Shown piece by piece: positions 35,487-45,234 of a stretch of 64,000 bases of DNA. The stretch covers positions 1-64,000 of the forward strand of contig DATNDU010000162.1 of NCBI GenBank assembly GCA_035606915.1, written 5' to 3'. Positions within the stretch are counted from its first letter, which is position 1. Each line of letters starts with the position of its first letter. The notes below the pieces were generated by a model that had not been told where the DNA came from, made no database searches, and worked only from the letters and a program-made list of their open reading frames with translations. The translations under genes were made by a program, and so were the position numbers. The DNA is from Roseiarcus sp035606915 (lineage in GTDB: Bacteria; Pseudomonadota; Alphaproteobacteria; Rhizobiales; Beijerinckiaceae).

Positions 35487-36350
35487 GCCGGGTCCCTCAA
35501 CCGGCGCCGGCGCGCGCGCCACGCTGGCCGGCCGCGCCTTCGGTGTAATCGAATCCCCTCCTTGCGCGGAAGAAACAGGGAAGCGCCCTCTGGAATCGGC
35601 CCCTGCGGGCGCACGCACGTCATAACGGCGAGGCGGGCTCCATAGAAGACAAGCTGGATCAGGAACGCCTTTCCGGGATCGATCCGGATGGTCATCTCCA
35701 GCATCGGTTGCAGCAGTTGCAGGATCGCGGCGCCGGGAATGGAGCCGAAGAGATTGCCGAGCCCACCGAACACCGCCATCGCGAAAATCTCTAACGAGAC
35801 ATTGAAGCCATAGACTTGAACGCAAAAACGTCCCTGCCGAGCGCTCGCACGGCGATCTCGTCGTCGCGAATGCCTCTGAGGATGCGCCCCCACGGCGACT
35901 CGCCGAAGCGGCGACAAACCGCGAACACCAGCGCAGTCGTCACGAGCAGAAACGGCGTCCATTGATTGGGGAACTGCAATTGGCCGCCGAGCCACGGGTC
36001 AAGATCGGCGGGCTTGTCGGCAACCATGCCATAGGCGCCGCCAGGAGCGCCCACCGCGCCGACGATCGCCAGCGCGATGGTGAGAAGGATCAGATATTGC
36101 GGGCTTAGCCTCAGCGCCGGCAAACTGACGGTGAGGCCGACGGCGCCGGCCGCCAGGGCACCGAGCGAAAGCCCCGCCCAGAAGTCGAGACCCGTGTGCG
36201 CGGAGATAAACGCGGCGGTGTAACCGCCGATGGCTCCGAACGCGGCGTGCGCCACCGACACTTGGCCGGCATAGCCCATCAGCAGGTTGAGCGACTGGCG
36301 AACATGCTGAAGATCAGCGTCATGTTCAGTATGCCGAGCCAGTCAAGGCC
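35483..36350 (-). pseudogene. livM: Branched-chain amino acid ABC permease LivM, frameshifted
   Basis: LivM pieces in three frames. One gives LDWLGILNMTLIFSMFA near 36310-36350; the next, after a shift near 36300, gives LNLLMGYAGQVSVAHAAFGAIGGY and continues to GRDVFAFK (ends near 35810); the last gives SLEIFAMAVFGGLGNLFGSIPGAAILQLLQPML (about 35800-35640). The roughly 35 residues normally between FAFK and the GGLG loop are missing. Broken. Confidence 0.8.
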
Positions 36351-36774
36351 GAACTCCTTCGCGTAACTCGCAACGAACAGCTTTGACCAGTTGCTGGTGG
36401 CGTTGGCGGGCGAGAACCAGTCGGTGGAGAACATGTAATTGTCGAAAGCGGGCCGGCGACCTTCGCCGCGTCGGATATGTATTCCGCCCGATCACCGGCG
36501 CGGTCAGGCCGGCGGCGACATATTGTTTCATGAAGTAGCCAGGATCGACGCCGGCGCCGAACAGGAACACGGCGTCGGGGTTGGCGGTCTTCAGACGCGA
36601 TACGGTGGCCGAATAATCCGTCGCGCCGATGGTGGTCAGTTCGCCGCTCGCCATTTCGAGGCCGGTGTCGGCGAGCGCTTTCTTGAAATTGGCGATGAGA
36701 CGGCGCTCGCCGGGCGTTACGCCGGAACGGGCGGCGCAGATCGCCGCGATGATGAAGCTCGCGGCCGAAGACAT
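36351..36774 (-). pseudogene. Branched-chain amino acid ABC binding protein, fragment
   Basis: The middle of a Liv-type binding protein is recognisable: LIANFKKALADTGLEMASGELTTIGATDYSATVSRLKTANPDAVFLFGAGVDPGYFMKQYVAAGLTAPVIG, then in other frames AEYISDAAKVAG and NYMFSTDWFSPANATSNWSKLFVASYAKEFG. The N-terminus with signal peptide and the C-terminal third are absent; the latter joins directly to livM. Near 36712-36853 the plus strand also reads like the tail of an unrelated protein (GVTPERAAQIAAMMKLAAEDI), so the 5' limit of the fragment is near 36715. Confidence 0.75.
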
Positions 36775-36854
36775 ACAAGCTCAGATCGACGCAACCGCGG
36801 CACGACGGGCAAAGCCGGCCCAACCCTCAGACATCAGCGCCAAGGAGGCTTGAA

Positions 36855-37330
36855 ATGGCGGTCGAACTTGGAAAGACGGATGCCGAGAAAATTCTATTCG
36901 CAATTGACGAGGCCTAGCTCAGCAAACGACGCGAGGAGATTATCGGACCCGAGTTGCCGATCATCGATCCGCATCATCATCTCTGGGATCGCGGTTCGCG
37001 CTATCTGCTCGACGAGGTTCTCAAGGACATCGGCAGCGGCCACAACGTCCGCGCCACGGTCTACTCCCAATGCGACTCGATGTATCGCGCCGACGGCGAG
37101 ACGGAGTTCGTCAACGGCGTCGCTGCGATGAGCGCCAGCGACCTCCATGGACCGGCGCGGGTGTGCGCGGGGATCGTCGGCTTCGCCGATCTCAACCTCG
37201 GCGAGCGCATCGATCCCTTGCTGGAGGCCCACCTGCGCGCCAGCGGGCGCTTCCGTGGCGTTCGCCATTGTTCGGTGTGGGACGCCGACAAAACAATCAA
37301 ATCCACGCCGATCCCCCTGCCTCGTAGACG
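36855..37330 (+). pseudogene. Amidohydrolase-2 family protein, nonsense codon and truncation
   Basis: An ATG at 36855 follows AAGGAGG and opens 20 codons ending in TAG at 36915; the same frame continues with LSKRREEIIGPELPIIDPHHHLWDRGSRYLLDEVLKD. The HHHLWDR metal motif and the following FRGVRHCSVWDADKTIKS are typical of PF04909 amidohydrolases (2-pyrone-dicarboxylate or aromatic decarboxylase types). TAG could derive from CAG by one change. Homology ends near 37310-37330, about 115 residues after the motif start, against roughly 280-340 normally. The nar operon begins just beyond. Confidence 0.75.
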
Positions 37331-37345
37331 AGCGCCGGTTCCCGA

Positions 37346-37642
37346 TCACCGCCGCGCGGCGCCAACGGCGGGCTCGGGAAAGGCGCGGTTCAGCATCGCC
37401 TCCAAGGCGGCGACGCCGGGACGCGGCGAACCAGACATGCGGCCGAGAAGATCGAGCCAGACATCCTCCTCCGCGTAATCCAGCATTTGGCGCACCGTGC
37501 TGGCTACGAACGAGCCGACGCCGACCCCTTCGGCCGCTGCGCCCCGCCGCACGCGCTCGACGACCGCAGCATCGCCGATGGCGGCCAGGGCTTCCTCGGC
37601 CGAAGTGGGGTCCGTCAACGCGCCCAGGATGTCGCCGAGCAT
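37346..37642 (-). CDS. Small conserved-looking protein ending the nar operon
   Basis: 98 residues, acidic and helical, not recognised (MLGDILGALTDPTSAEEALAAIGDAAVVERVRR...). It starts 9 bp after the isomerase gene in the nar operon and is the last gene before the broken island. Mid-protein EEDVWLDLLGRMSGSPRPG suggests a folded domain. Role unknown; genes in this place of nar operons are usually accessory to maturation. Confidence 0.6.
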   Translation of the reverse strand: MLGDILGALTDPTSAEEALAAIGDAAVVERVRRGAAAEGVGVGSFVASTVRQMLDYAEEDVWLDLLGRMSGSPRPGVAALEAMLNRAFPEPAVGAARR

Positions 37643-37651
37643 CGCCGCCTC

Positions 37652-38443
37652 CTATTGCACGAGCGGCGAAGTGGCGCCCGGCAGTTCGAACCCGGCGATC
37701 CGCGCCTGCCCCGCCACCAACGAGATATACTGCGCCACCGCGCGCCGCCACGTGCGTTCTTCGAGATAGGCGGCAATCCGGGCGCGCACCGCCTCGAACG
37801 GCAACGTCTCGCCCGTGACCTTTCGATCCAGCCGCAGGACGTGGACGCCGTAGCGCGTGCGCACCGGCGTCGCGCAGATCTGGCCGGGCTCCATCTCAAC
37901 CAAAGACGTCTCAAACTCCGGCGTCGTCTCCCCAAGCACGATCTGCCCCAACCGCCCGCCTTCGGTAGCCGACGGGCAGTCTGACAAACTGCGCGCCAGG
38001 CTGTCGAACCTGTCCGGGCGCTGCTGAAGATCGGCGAGCACCGCGACAGCCTGGGCCTCGGCTTTGGCGAAGGCGTCGGCGTCGTCGCGGCGCGCCTTGA
38101 ACAAAATGTGCGCCGCCTCGAACAAATCGGGGCTGCGGAAGCGTCCGCGGTTGCTGTCATAGAAACGGCGGCAAATGGCGTCGTCAGCCTTGGGCGTGAT
38201 AACTTCGCGCTCCAGCAGCAACCGGATGAGGGATTCCTCATCCGTCTCCCGCGCGCCGTTCTCGGTGCGCGGATCAGGCGCCAGCTCCAGCGCGCGGGCG
38301 CGCTGGAGCAGCAGTTCGCGAATGACCAGAGCGCGAATGGCCTCCTTCCAGGCGCGAGCCGGCGAGTCCGCCTGGTGGTTCTGCACTTCCCGCGCGATAG
38401 TTGCGTGCGGGATGGCGACGTCGTTGACAGAAACGGTTTGCAT
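37652..38443 (-). CDS. Parvulin-type peptidyl-prolyl isomerase of the nar operon
   Basis: 263 residues. The PpiC rotamase domain is at about residues 108-205: FEAAHILFKARRDD, then SLSDCPSATEGGRLGQIVLGETTPEFETSLVEMEPGQICATPVRTRYGVHVLRLDRKV. The N-terminal SurA-like helical part (residues 1-100) has no signal peptide, so the enzyme is probably cytoplasmic and may assist folding of NarGHJI. NifM-like and Nar-associated parvulins are known. It starts three bases after narI and is clearly cotranscribed. Confidence 0.87.
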   Translation of the reverse strand: MQTVSVNDVAIPHATIAREVQNHQADSPARAWKEAIRALVIRELLLQRARALELAPDPRTENGARETDEESLIRLLLEREVITPKADDAICRRFYDSNRGRFRSPDLFEAAHILFKARRDDADAFAKAEAQAVAVLADLQQRPDRFDSLARSLSDCPSATEGGRLGQIVLGETTPEFETSLVEMEPGQICATPVRTRYGVHVLRLDRKVTGETLPFEAVRARIAAYLEERTWRRAVAQYISLVAGQARIAGFELPGATSPLVQ

Positions 38444-38446
38444 AGC

Positions 38447-39241
38447 TCAATCCACCTTCACCGATCGCGGCGATTTCGCGTGAACTGGCGAGGCCGAACC
38501 GGCTTTCGCCAGCAGGCGCGCCATCGTCAATCCCTCGGCCCGGGCGCGGCCCCCGACGCTCGCCCGGCTGCGCACGATCTGGAACCCGGAGCGGCCAATG
38601 TACCAAATAGGCGCGCTCCAAATATGCACCAGACGGGTGAACGGCGACACCAGGAACACGGTGAAGCCGAGCAGGATATGCGCCCGGTAGATCAACGGCG
38701 TGCCGATGAGCGCGTCTGACACGCCCGGATGCAACGTCACAATCCCTTTGATGTAAGTCACCAGCGTCAGAAACAGCGCGCCGTCCATGTGCATCGCCGA
38801 AACCGGCACCGTCAGCAGGCCAAGGGCAAGCTGCGCCCACAGCATGACGATGATCGCCATGTCCCAGCGCCGGCTTGTCGCCCTTATGCGCGGGTCGGTC
38901 CAACGACGATGGATCAGCAACGACAGGCCGATGATGGCGATCAGGCCGGCCAGGCCGCCCACGACCATGGCGAGCAACTCGTGCTGGGCCGGGCTAATCA
39001 ACCAGTCGACCGCCCAGTCGGGCGCCAAGAAACCAATGAAGTGCCCGGCGATGACGACCAGGATGCCGACATGAAACAGGTTGGAGCCCCAGCGGAGCTG
39101 TCGCCTGCGCAACAACTGGCTTGAGCCGCTGCGCCAAGAGTATTGCGCGAAGTCGAAACGCACGAGGCTGCCAAACGCGAACACGGTGAGGCAGACATAT
39201 GGATACCAACCGTAGAGGGCGCTGTTGAGATATTCGCTCAT
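38447..39241 (-). CDS. narI: Respiratory nitrate reductase gamma subunit
   Basis: 264 residues. Cytochrome b subunit of NarGHI with five membrane helices: YPYVCLTVFAFGSLVRF, LFHVGILVVIAGHFIGFL, HELLAMVVGGLAGLIAIIGL, WDMAIIVMLWAQLALGLLTV, and HILLGFTVFLVSPFTRLVHIW. His residues in helices II and V (FHVG, GHFIG, RAHILLG, LVHIW) fit the two b-heme ligand pairs. Passes electrons from quinol to NarH. The Arg/Ser-rich tail of about 40 residues after helix V is longer than in E. coli. 12 bp after narJ. Confidence 0.93.
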   Translation of the reverse strand: MSEYLNSALYGWYPYVCLTVFAFGSLVRFDFAQYSWRSGSSQLLRRRQLRWGSNLFHVGILVVIAGHFIGFLAPDWAVDWLISPAQHELLAMVVGGLAGLIAIIGLSLLIHRRWTDPRIRATSRRWDMAIIVMLWAQLALGLLTVPVSAMHMDGALFLTLVTYIKGIVTLHPGVSDALIGTPLIYRAHILLGFTVFLVSPFTRLVHIWSAPIWYIGRSGFQIVRSRASVGGRARAEGLTMARLLAKAGSASPVHAKSPRSVKVD

Positions 39242-39253
39242 CGCTCGATCCCC

Positions 39254-39937
39254 TCACATGGCCGCGGCGTCGCGGGCGGCGGCGCGGAGCCTCGTCCGCA
39301 GGCGGTCGGTTCCGCAACTGTCGATCTGTTCGCCTGGCCCGAAATGCACCGCCGCCTCCTCCCAGGCGGCGTCCAGCGCCACGAGATCGTCGGGGTCGTC
39401 GACGCTGGTGTCCGGCTCGGCCGTCGCCGGCGCGTTGGCCAGCGTGGCGAGCGCCTGAAACACCGACGCATAGGCGCTTTTGCGCGCGACCAATCGTTCG
39501 GCAAGCGCCTGAAGAATGCCCGCCGGCTCTGCCAGCAACGCCCTTGCCTCATGTCCGGGAAGCAACGAGAGAAACTCCAGGAACAGCGGCAGGAAATCCG
39601 GCAGTTCGCTGGCGGTCGGTTCGAACCCATAACTTCGATAAAGCTCGATCAGATCCGCCATCGCTTGCCCGCGATCACGGCTTTCGCCATGCACGTGTTC
39701 GAATAGATGCAGCGACAGGTTGCGGCTGCGATCAAACAGCGCGAAGTAGCGCTCCTGCAGTTCGTAGATGTCGCTTCCAGCGAGTTCGCCCAGCAAAACG
39801 TCGATGGCGGCGCGCTCCGGCGCGGGCGCCAACCGTTCCTCGGCCAACACCAAGGCAATCTCGGCGGTCGCTGCTTGCAGCGCTTCACTGGGATAGGAGA
39901 TCAGAGCCGCGAGGGCGCGATAAGTGCGGACCATCAT
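39254..39937 (-). CDS. narJ: Nitrate reductase assembly chaperone
   Basis: 227 residues. Redox-enzyme maturation chaperone (TorD/DmsD/NarJ superfamily) that binds the NarG N-terminus and guides molybdenum cofactor and FeS insertion before membrane attachment. The core YFALFDRSRNLSLHLFEHVHGESRDRGQAMADLIELYRSYGF is the NarJ signature. Starts within the narH stop (4-bp overlap). Confidence 0.93.
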   Translation of the reverse strand: MMVRTYRALAALISYPSEALQAATAEIALVLAEERLAPAPERAAIDVLLGELAGSDIYELQERYFALFDRSRNLSLHLFEHVHGESRDRGQAMADLIELYRSYGFEPTASELPDFLPLFLEFLSLLPGHEARALLAEPAGILQALAERLVARKSAYASVFQALATLANAPATAEPDTSVDDPDDLVALDAAWEEAAVHFGPGEQIDSCGTDRLRTRLRAAARDAAAM

Positions 39938-41448
39938 ACCACCTCCATCGGCGTCTTTTCCTTCTTCGCATCAAACATGCCAAAGCCGGTCTTTCCAGAG
40001 CAACCGTCGCCAAACGAGAACCCGCAGGAGCCGCGCATCTGGAACGTGTCCTCGCCGGTCTCGCGGTGCGCGGTCGGGATCACAAACCGGTCCTCATAAT
40101 TGGCGATCGCCATGAGCTGATACATGTCCTCGATGTCTTGCCCGGACATCCCGACGCGCTCGGCGATCTGGTCGATAATCACGCCGTCGACGGTCTTGGC
40201 GCGCATGTAGGCGCGCATCGCCAACATCCGCTCCAGCGCCGCCGTGATTGGGGCCGTGCGGCCGGCGGTCAGCAGGTTGGCCAGGTATTCGACGGGAATG
40301 CGCAGCTTTTTCACATCTGGCATGCCGCCAATCGTGCCGAGATCGCCCTTCGCCGCGGCGGCCTGAATCGGCGACAGCGGCGGCACATACCAGACCATCG
40401 GCAGGGTGCGGTACTCGGGGTGCAGCGGAAAGGCGATCTTCCAATCCATCGCCATTTTCCAGATCGGCGACCGGCGCGCCCCCTCCAACCACGCCTCGGG
40501 GATGCCGTCGAGCCGCGCCTGCGCTTGCACCGCCGGATCGTGCGGATCAAGAAACACCTTGAGCTGCGCCTCATAGAGATCGCCTTCATCCGGCACTGAG
40601 GCGGCTTCCTGGATGCGATCGGCGTCGTAGAGAATGACGCCGAGATAGCGAATGCGGCCGACGCAAGTCTCCGAGCACACCGTCGGCTGCCCGGCTTCGA
40701 TGCGCGGGTAGCAGAAGATGCACTTCTCGGATTTTCCTGACGACCAGTTGTAATAGATCTTCTTATATGGACAGCCAGACACGCACATGCGCCAACCGCG
40801 ACACTTGTCCTGGTCGATCAGGACAATGCCGTCCTCCTCGCGCTTATAAATGGCGCCGGACGGGCAGACGGCGACGCAGGCCGGATTGAGGCAATGCTCG
40901 CACAACCGCGGCAGATACATCATGAAGGTGTTTTCGAACGCGCCGTAGATTTCCTTCTGCACGCCTTCGAAGTTGATGTCCTTAGAGCGGTTGGCGAATT
41001 CGCCGCCGAGAATTTCCTCCCAGTTCGGCCCCCACTCGATCTTCTCCATCCGCTCGCCACTGATGAGCGAGCGCGGCCGAGCGGTCGGCATGACGTTGCC
41101 CTCGGGCGCGGTCTGCAAATGCCCGTAATCGAAGGTGAACGGCTCGTAATAGTCGTCGATTTCCGGCAAGTCGGGGTTGGCGAAGATGTTGGCCAGAATG
41201 CGCCACTTGCCGCCGATGCGCGGCTCGATCTTGCCGTTCTTGCGGCGTTTCCAGCCGCCGTTCCAACGCTTCTGGTTCTCCCACTCCTTTGGGTAGCCGA
41301 CGCCGGGTTTAGTCTCGACGTTGTTGAACCATGCATATTCCATACCCTCGCGGCTGGTCCACACGTTCTTGCAGGTGACCGAGCAGGTGTGGCAACCGAT
41401 GCATTTGTCGAGGTTCATCACCATTGCGATTTGCGCACGGATTTTCAT
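39934..41448 (-). CDS. narH: Respiratory nitrate reductase beta subunit
   Basis: 504 residues. Electron-transfer subunit with four FeS centres. First ferredoxin-like motif CIGCHTCSVTC at residues 16-26; then CEHCLNPACVAVCPSGAIY, CRGWRMCVSGCPYKK (Trp replaces one Cys, as in the 3Fe-4S centre of NarH) and CIFCYPRIEAGQPTVCSETC. Faces the cytoplasm, bound to NarG and NarI. Starts inside narG (4-bp overlap) and ends inside narJ. Confidence 0.97.
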   Translation of the reverse strand: MKIRAQIAMVMNLDKCIGCHTCSVTCKNVWTSREGMEYAWFNNVETKPGVGYPKEWENQKRWNGGWKRRKNGKIEPRIGGKWRILANIFANPDLPEIDDYYEPFTFDYGHLQTAPEGNVMPTARPRSLISGERMEKIEWGPNWEEILGGEFANRSKDINFEGVQKEIYGAFENTFMMYLPRLCEHCLNPACVAVCPSGAIYKREEDGIVLIDQDKCRGWRMCVSGCPYKKIYYNWSSGKSEKCIFCYPRIEAGQPTVCSETCVGRIRYLGVILYDADRIQEAASVPDEGDLYEAQLKVFLDPHDPAVQAQARLDGIPEAWLEGARRSPIWKMAMDWKIAFPLHPEYRTLPMVWYVPPLSPIQAAAAKGDLGTIGGMPDVKKLRIPVEYLANLLTAGRTAPITAALERMLAMRAYMRAKTVDGVIIDQIAERVGMSGQDIEDMYQLMAIANYEDRFVIPTAHRETGEDTFQMRGSCGFSFGDGCSGKTGFGMFDAKKEKTPMEVV

Positions 41449-44400
41449 GACATGGCCTCTTTCTGGCGCGACGCCTGATGGCTGCTAGCGGTTCCGTCCA
41501 GCCAGTCCACCTTGTCCATGCGCCGAATGATGATGAAATCGTCGCGGTTGGAGCCAACCGTGCCGTAGTAGTTGAGGCCGTAGCTCAATTGGGCGTGGCC
41601 GCCGATCATGTGCGTCGGCTTCAGCAGCACACGCGTAACCGAGTTGTGGATGCCGCCGCGCCGGCCCGTCACTTCGCTACCCGGCATGTTTACGATCTTT
41701 TCCTGTGCATGGTACATCATCGCCATGCCGGCGTTGACGCGCTGCGAAACCACGGCGCGCGCCACCAGCGCGCCGTTGGCGTTGTAGGCCTCGACCCAAT
41801 CATTGTCGGCGATGCCGACCTGTCTGGCGTCCGTCTCGCTGATCCAGATGCACGGCCCGCCGCGACTCAAGGTCAGCATCAGCAGGTTGTCTGTGTAGGT
41901 GCTGTGGATGCCCCATTTCTGATGCGGGGTGACGAAGTTCAGCGCGATCTCGGGGTTGCCGTTGCCGTACTTACCCCGCACGGCCGCCGTCCCCTTGGTG
42001 TCCACCGGCGGCCGCCAGGTGGCGAACGCCTCGCCGAACGCACGCATCCAAAGATGGTCCTGATACAGTTGCTGGCGCCCGGTCAGAGTTCGCCACGGGA
42101 TCAACTCGTGAACATTGGTGTAGCCGGCGTTGTAGCAAACCTTGTCGCTTTCGATCCCCGACCATGTCGGGGAGGTGATGATCTTGCGTGGCTGCGCGAC
42201 GATGTCGCGAAAGCGGATTTTCTCGTCCTCTTTCGCGCGCGCCAGGTGGGTATGGTCGCGGCCGGTCTTCTGGCCTAGCGCCTCCCAGGCCTTCACGGCG
42301 ACCTCGCCGTTGGTCTCCGGCGCCAGGCTCAAGATCGCCTCGATGGCGTCGATATCCGTCTCAAGCCGTGGCTGTCCCGCGGCCGCGCCGCCGCGCACGG
42401 TGCCGTTCAGGCTCGCCAGGAAATCGATTTCGTGATCGGTGTTCCAGTTGATGCCCTTGCCGCCGTTGCCGGACGCCTTCAACAAAGGTCCGATTGAGGT
42501 ATAGCGCGCATGCAGGCTCGGGTAGTCGCGCTCGACCACCGCCACCGACGCCATTGTCCGGCCAGGCGCCGGCTCCGTGCCGTCGCGCTTCCAGTCCTGC
42601 TCGCCATACGGCTGCGCCAACTCACCTGGCGTATCGTGCTGCATCGGCGTCAGCACAATGTCGGTTTCGCGGCCTAGCACCTCTGGACACACTTCGGAAA
42701 ATGCCTGCGCGAGGCCCTTGTAGATGTCCCAATCCGAGCGCGACTCCCAGGCCGGATCGACCGCGGCGGTCAGCGGATGAATGAACGGATGCATGTCGGA
42801 CGTGTTGAGATCGTTCTTCTCGTACCAAGTGGCGGTCGGCAGAACGATGTCGGAATAGACGCAGGTAGTGGACATACGGAAATCCAGAGTCACCAGAAGG
42901 TCGAGCTTTCCTTCCGGCGCCCGCTCGCGCCACTTCACATCCTGCGGCTTCTCCATTCCCTGTACGCCAAGTTCTTTGCCAAGCACGCCATTGGCCGTGC
43001 CCAGCAAATGTTTTAGGAAATACTCGTGCCCTTTGCCGGAAGAGCCCAGCAGGTTGGAGCGCCATACAAACATGTTGCGCGGCCAATTGGCGGGATCATC
43101 GGGATCCTCGCACGACAGTTCGAGCTCGCCCGAGCGCAGCGCCTTGGCGACGTAATCTTTCGGCTCCAGACCCGCCTCTTTTGCACGCGCGGCCAGCGTC
43201 AGCGGGTTCTGCTTGAGTTGCGGCGCCGACGGCAACCAGCCCATGCGCTCAGCGCGCACGTTGTAGTCGATCATCGACCCCGACCAGTCTCCCTCCGGCG
43301 CCGTTGGCGACAGGATCTCCGAGACCTTCACCGTCTCGTAGCGCCATTGGTCGGTGTGCGCATAAAAGAACGATGTGCCCGCCATCTGCCGCGGCGGCCG
43401 GCCCCAATCCAGCGCGAAGGTGATGGGGATCCAGCCGGTCTGCGGCCGCAGTTTCTCCTGCCCGACGTAATGCGACCAGCCGCCGCCAGATTGGCCGACG
43501 CAACCGCACAGCACCAGCAGATTGATGATGCCGCGATACGTCATGTCCATATGATACCAATGGTTGATCCCGGCGCCGAGGATCACCATCGAGCGGCCAT
43601 TCGTTTTTTCGGCAGTGGTGGCGAATTCGCGCGCAACATGGATGATATGCGCCCGCGGCACACCGGTGACGCGTTCGGCCCAGGCCGGCGTGTAGGGTTC
43701 GTCCTGGTCGTAGTCCGACGCCACGCCACCGCCGCCAAGCCCGCGGTCGAGGCCGTAATTGGCGCACAGAAGATCATAAACCGTCGCAACCGGCGTCGCG
43801 CCATCTTTCAGCGTCAGCATGCGCACCGGAATCTTGCGCGTCACCACATCGGGATGTTCGGTGGCGACGAAACCATTCGTCGCCGCGCCGCCGAAATACG
43901 GGAACGCCACCTCTTCCGTGGCGCCGTCGTCAATCAGGCTGAGCCGCAGCGAAGTCTGCGCGCCGGCGCCGCTTCGCTCCTCCAGGTTCCATTTGCCTTG
44001 CTCGCCCCAGCGGAAGCCAATCGAGCCGAGCGGCACGACCGGATTTCCGTCGGCGTCGAGCGCGATGGTCTTCCATGCGGGGTTGTTTGTTTCGCCGAGT
44101 CCGTCGACGAAATCTTCGGCGCGCACCATGCGTTCGGGGATGTAGCGCCCGTCCTTGCGCACGAGCCGCACCAGCATCGGCAGATCGCTGTATTTCCTGA
44201 TGTAGTCCTGGAAATAGGGAACCGTGCGGTCAAGATGAAACTCGCGCAGAATGACGTGGCCCATCGCCATCGCCAATGCCGAATCGGTGCCTTGCTTGGG
44301 GTGCAGCCAAATATCGCCGAATTTGGTCGCCTCGGCGTAATCGGGAGAGATGACGGCGCTTTTCGTGCCTTTGTAGCGCACCTCGGTGTAGAAATGCGCA

Positions 44401-45188
44401 TCCGGCGTGCGCGTCTGCGGCACGTTCGAGCCCCAGATCAGCAGATAACCGGCGTTGTACCAATCGGCGCTTTCCGGCACGTCGGTCTGCTCGCCCCAGG
44501 TCATCGGGCTGGACGGCGGCAAGTCGCAGTACCAATCGTAGAACGACAAACAGACGCCGCCCATCAGGGCGAGGTAGCGCGCGCCGGCGGCAAACGACAC
44601 CATCGACATCGCCGGGATCGGCGAGAAGCCGACGACGCGGTCCGGGCCGTAAGTCTTGACCGTGTACGCGTTGGCGGCGGCGATGATCTCGTTGACCTCC
44701 CCCCACGACGCGCGCACTAATCCGCCGAGCCCGCGCCTGGAAGTGTAGCTCGCGCGCTTTTCCGGGTTTCCCACGATCGATGCCCACGCCGCGACGGGCG
44801 GCAGCGTCGCCCGCGCCTCGCGCCAGTGTTGCAACAAGCGCCCTCGCACCATCGGGTGCTTGACGCGATTGGCGGAGTACAGATACCAGGAGTAGCTGGC
44901 GCCGCGCGCGCAGCCGCGGGGTTCATGGTTGGGCAGATCCGGGCGCGTGCGCGGATAATCGGTCTGTTGCGTCTCCCACGTCACGATGCCGCCCTTGACG
45001 TAGATTTTCCATGAGCAGGAGCCGGTGCAGTTGACGCCGTGGGTGGAGCGCGCGATTTTGTCGTGCTGCCAACGCTTGCGATAGCCGTCTTCCCAGTCGC
45101 GCGTTTCGTTGGTGGTGATGCCGTGACCGTTGGCGAACGTGCCCTCGTTCTTTCGAAAGAAGGTGAGGCGATCGAGGAAATGGCTCAT
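41445..45188 (-). CDS. narG: Respiratory nitrate reductase alpha subunit
   Basis: 1247 residues, full length. Molybdopterin catalytic subunit reducing nitrate to nitrite on the cytoplasmic side. The FS0 4Fe-4S ligands are His50, Cys54, Cys58 and Cys93 (HGVNCTGSC and RGCARG), at the E. coli positions. The molybdenum-ligating Asp region SFYDWYCDLPP places D218/D222 correctly, followed by WGEQTDVPESADWYNAGYLLIWGSNVPQTRTPD. No Tat signal, as expected for NarG. 46 bp after narK; overlaps narH. Confidence 0.98.
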   Translation of the reverse strand: MSHFLDRLTFFRKNEGTFANGHGITTNETRDWEDGYRKRWQHDKIARSTHGVNCTGSCSWKIYVKGGIVTWETQQTDYPRTRPDLPNHEPRGCARGASYSWYLYSANRVKHPMVRGRLLQHWREARATLPPVAAWASIVGNPEKRASYTSRRGLGGLVRASWGEVNEIIAAANAYTVKTYGPDRVVGFSPIPAMSMVSFAAGARYLALMGGVCLSFYDWYCDLPPSSPMTWGEQTDVPESADWYNAGYLLIWGSNVPQTRTPDAHFYTEVRYKGTKSAVISPDYAEATKFGDIWLHPKQGTDSALAMAMGHVILREFHLDRTVPYFQDYIRKYSDLPMLVRLVRKDGRYIPERMVRAEDFVDGLGETNNPAWKTIALDADGNPVVPLGSIGFRWGEQGKWNLEERSGAGAQTSLRLSLIDDGATEEVAFPYFGGAATNGFVATEHPDVVTRKIPVRMLTLKDGATPVATVYDLLCANYGLDRGLGGGGVASDYDQDEPYTPAWAERVTGVPRAHIIHVAREFATTAEKTNGRSMVILGAGINHWYHMDMTYRGIINLLVLCGCVGQSGGGWSHYVGQEKLRPQTGWIPITFALDWGRPPRQMAGTSFFYAHTDQWRYETVKVSEILSPTAPEGDWSGSMIDYNVRAERMGWLPSAPQLKQNPLTLAARAKEAGLEPKDYVAKALRSGELELSCEDPDDPANWPRNMFVWRSNLLGSSGKGHEYFLKHLLGTANGVLGKELGVQGMEKPQDVKWRERAPEGKLDLLVTLDFRMSTTCVYSDIVLPTATWYEKNDLNTSDMHPFIHPLTAAVDPAWESRSDWDIYKGLAQAFSEVCPEVLGRETDIVLTPMQHDTPGELAQPYGEQDWKRDGTEPAPGRTMASVAVVERDYPSLHARYTSIGPLLKASGNGGKGINWNTDHEIDFLASLNGTVRGGAAAGQPRLETDIDAIEAILSLAPETNGEVAVKAWEALGQKTGRDHTHLARAKEDEKIRFRDIVAQPRKIITSPTWSGIESDKVCYNAGYTNVHELIPWRTLTGRQQLYQDHLWMRAFGEAFATWRPPVDTKGTAAVRGKYGNGNPEIALNFVTPHQKWGIHSTYTDNLLMLTLSRGGPCIWISETDARQVGIADNDWVEAYNANGALVARAVVSQRVNAGMAMMYHAQEKIVNMPGSEVTGRRGGIHNSVTRVLLKPTHMIGGHAQLSYGLNYYGTVGSNRDDFIIIRRMDKVDWLDGTASSHQASRQKEAMS

Positions 45189-45234
45189 CTTGCTGCCTTG
45201 CTGATCTTGCTGGTTGGGGCCGCGATTGCCGCCG

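Noticed and set aside
36439..37131. Long plus-strand frame across the liv fragments
   Set aside because: It joins antisense of the binding-protein fragment to other sequence; only its tail near 36715-36853 resembles a protein end and is noted under the fragment.
43026..44720. Long plus-strand frame opposite narG
   Set aside because: Antisense shadow of a fully conserved narG; no independent protein features.
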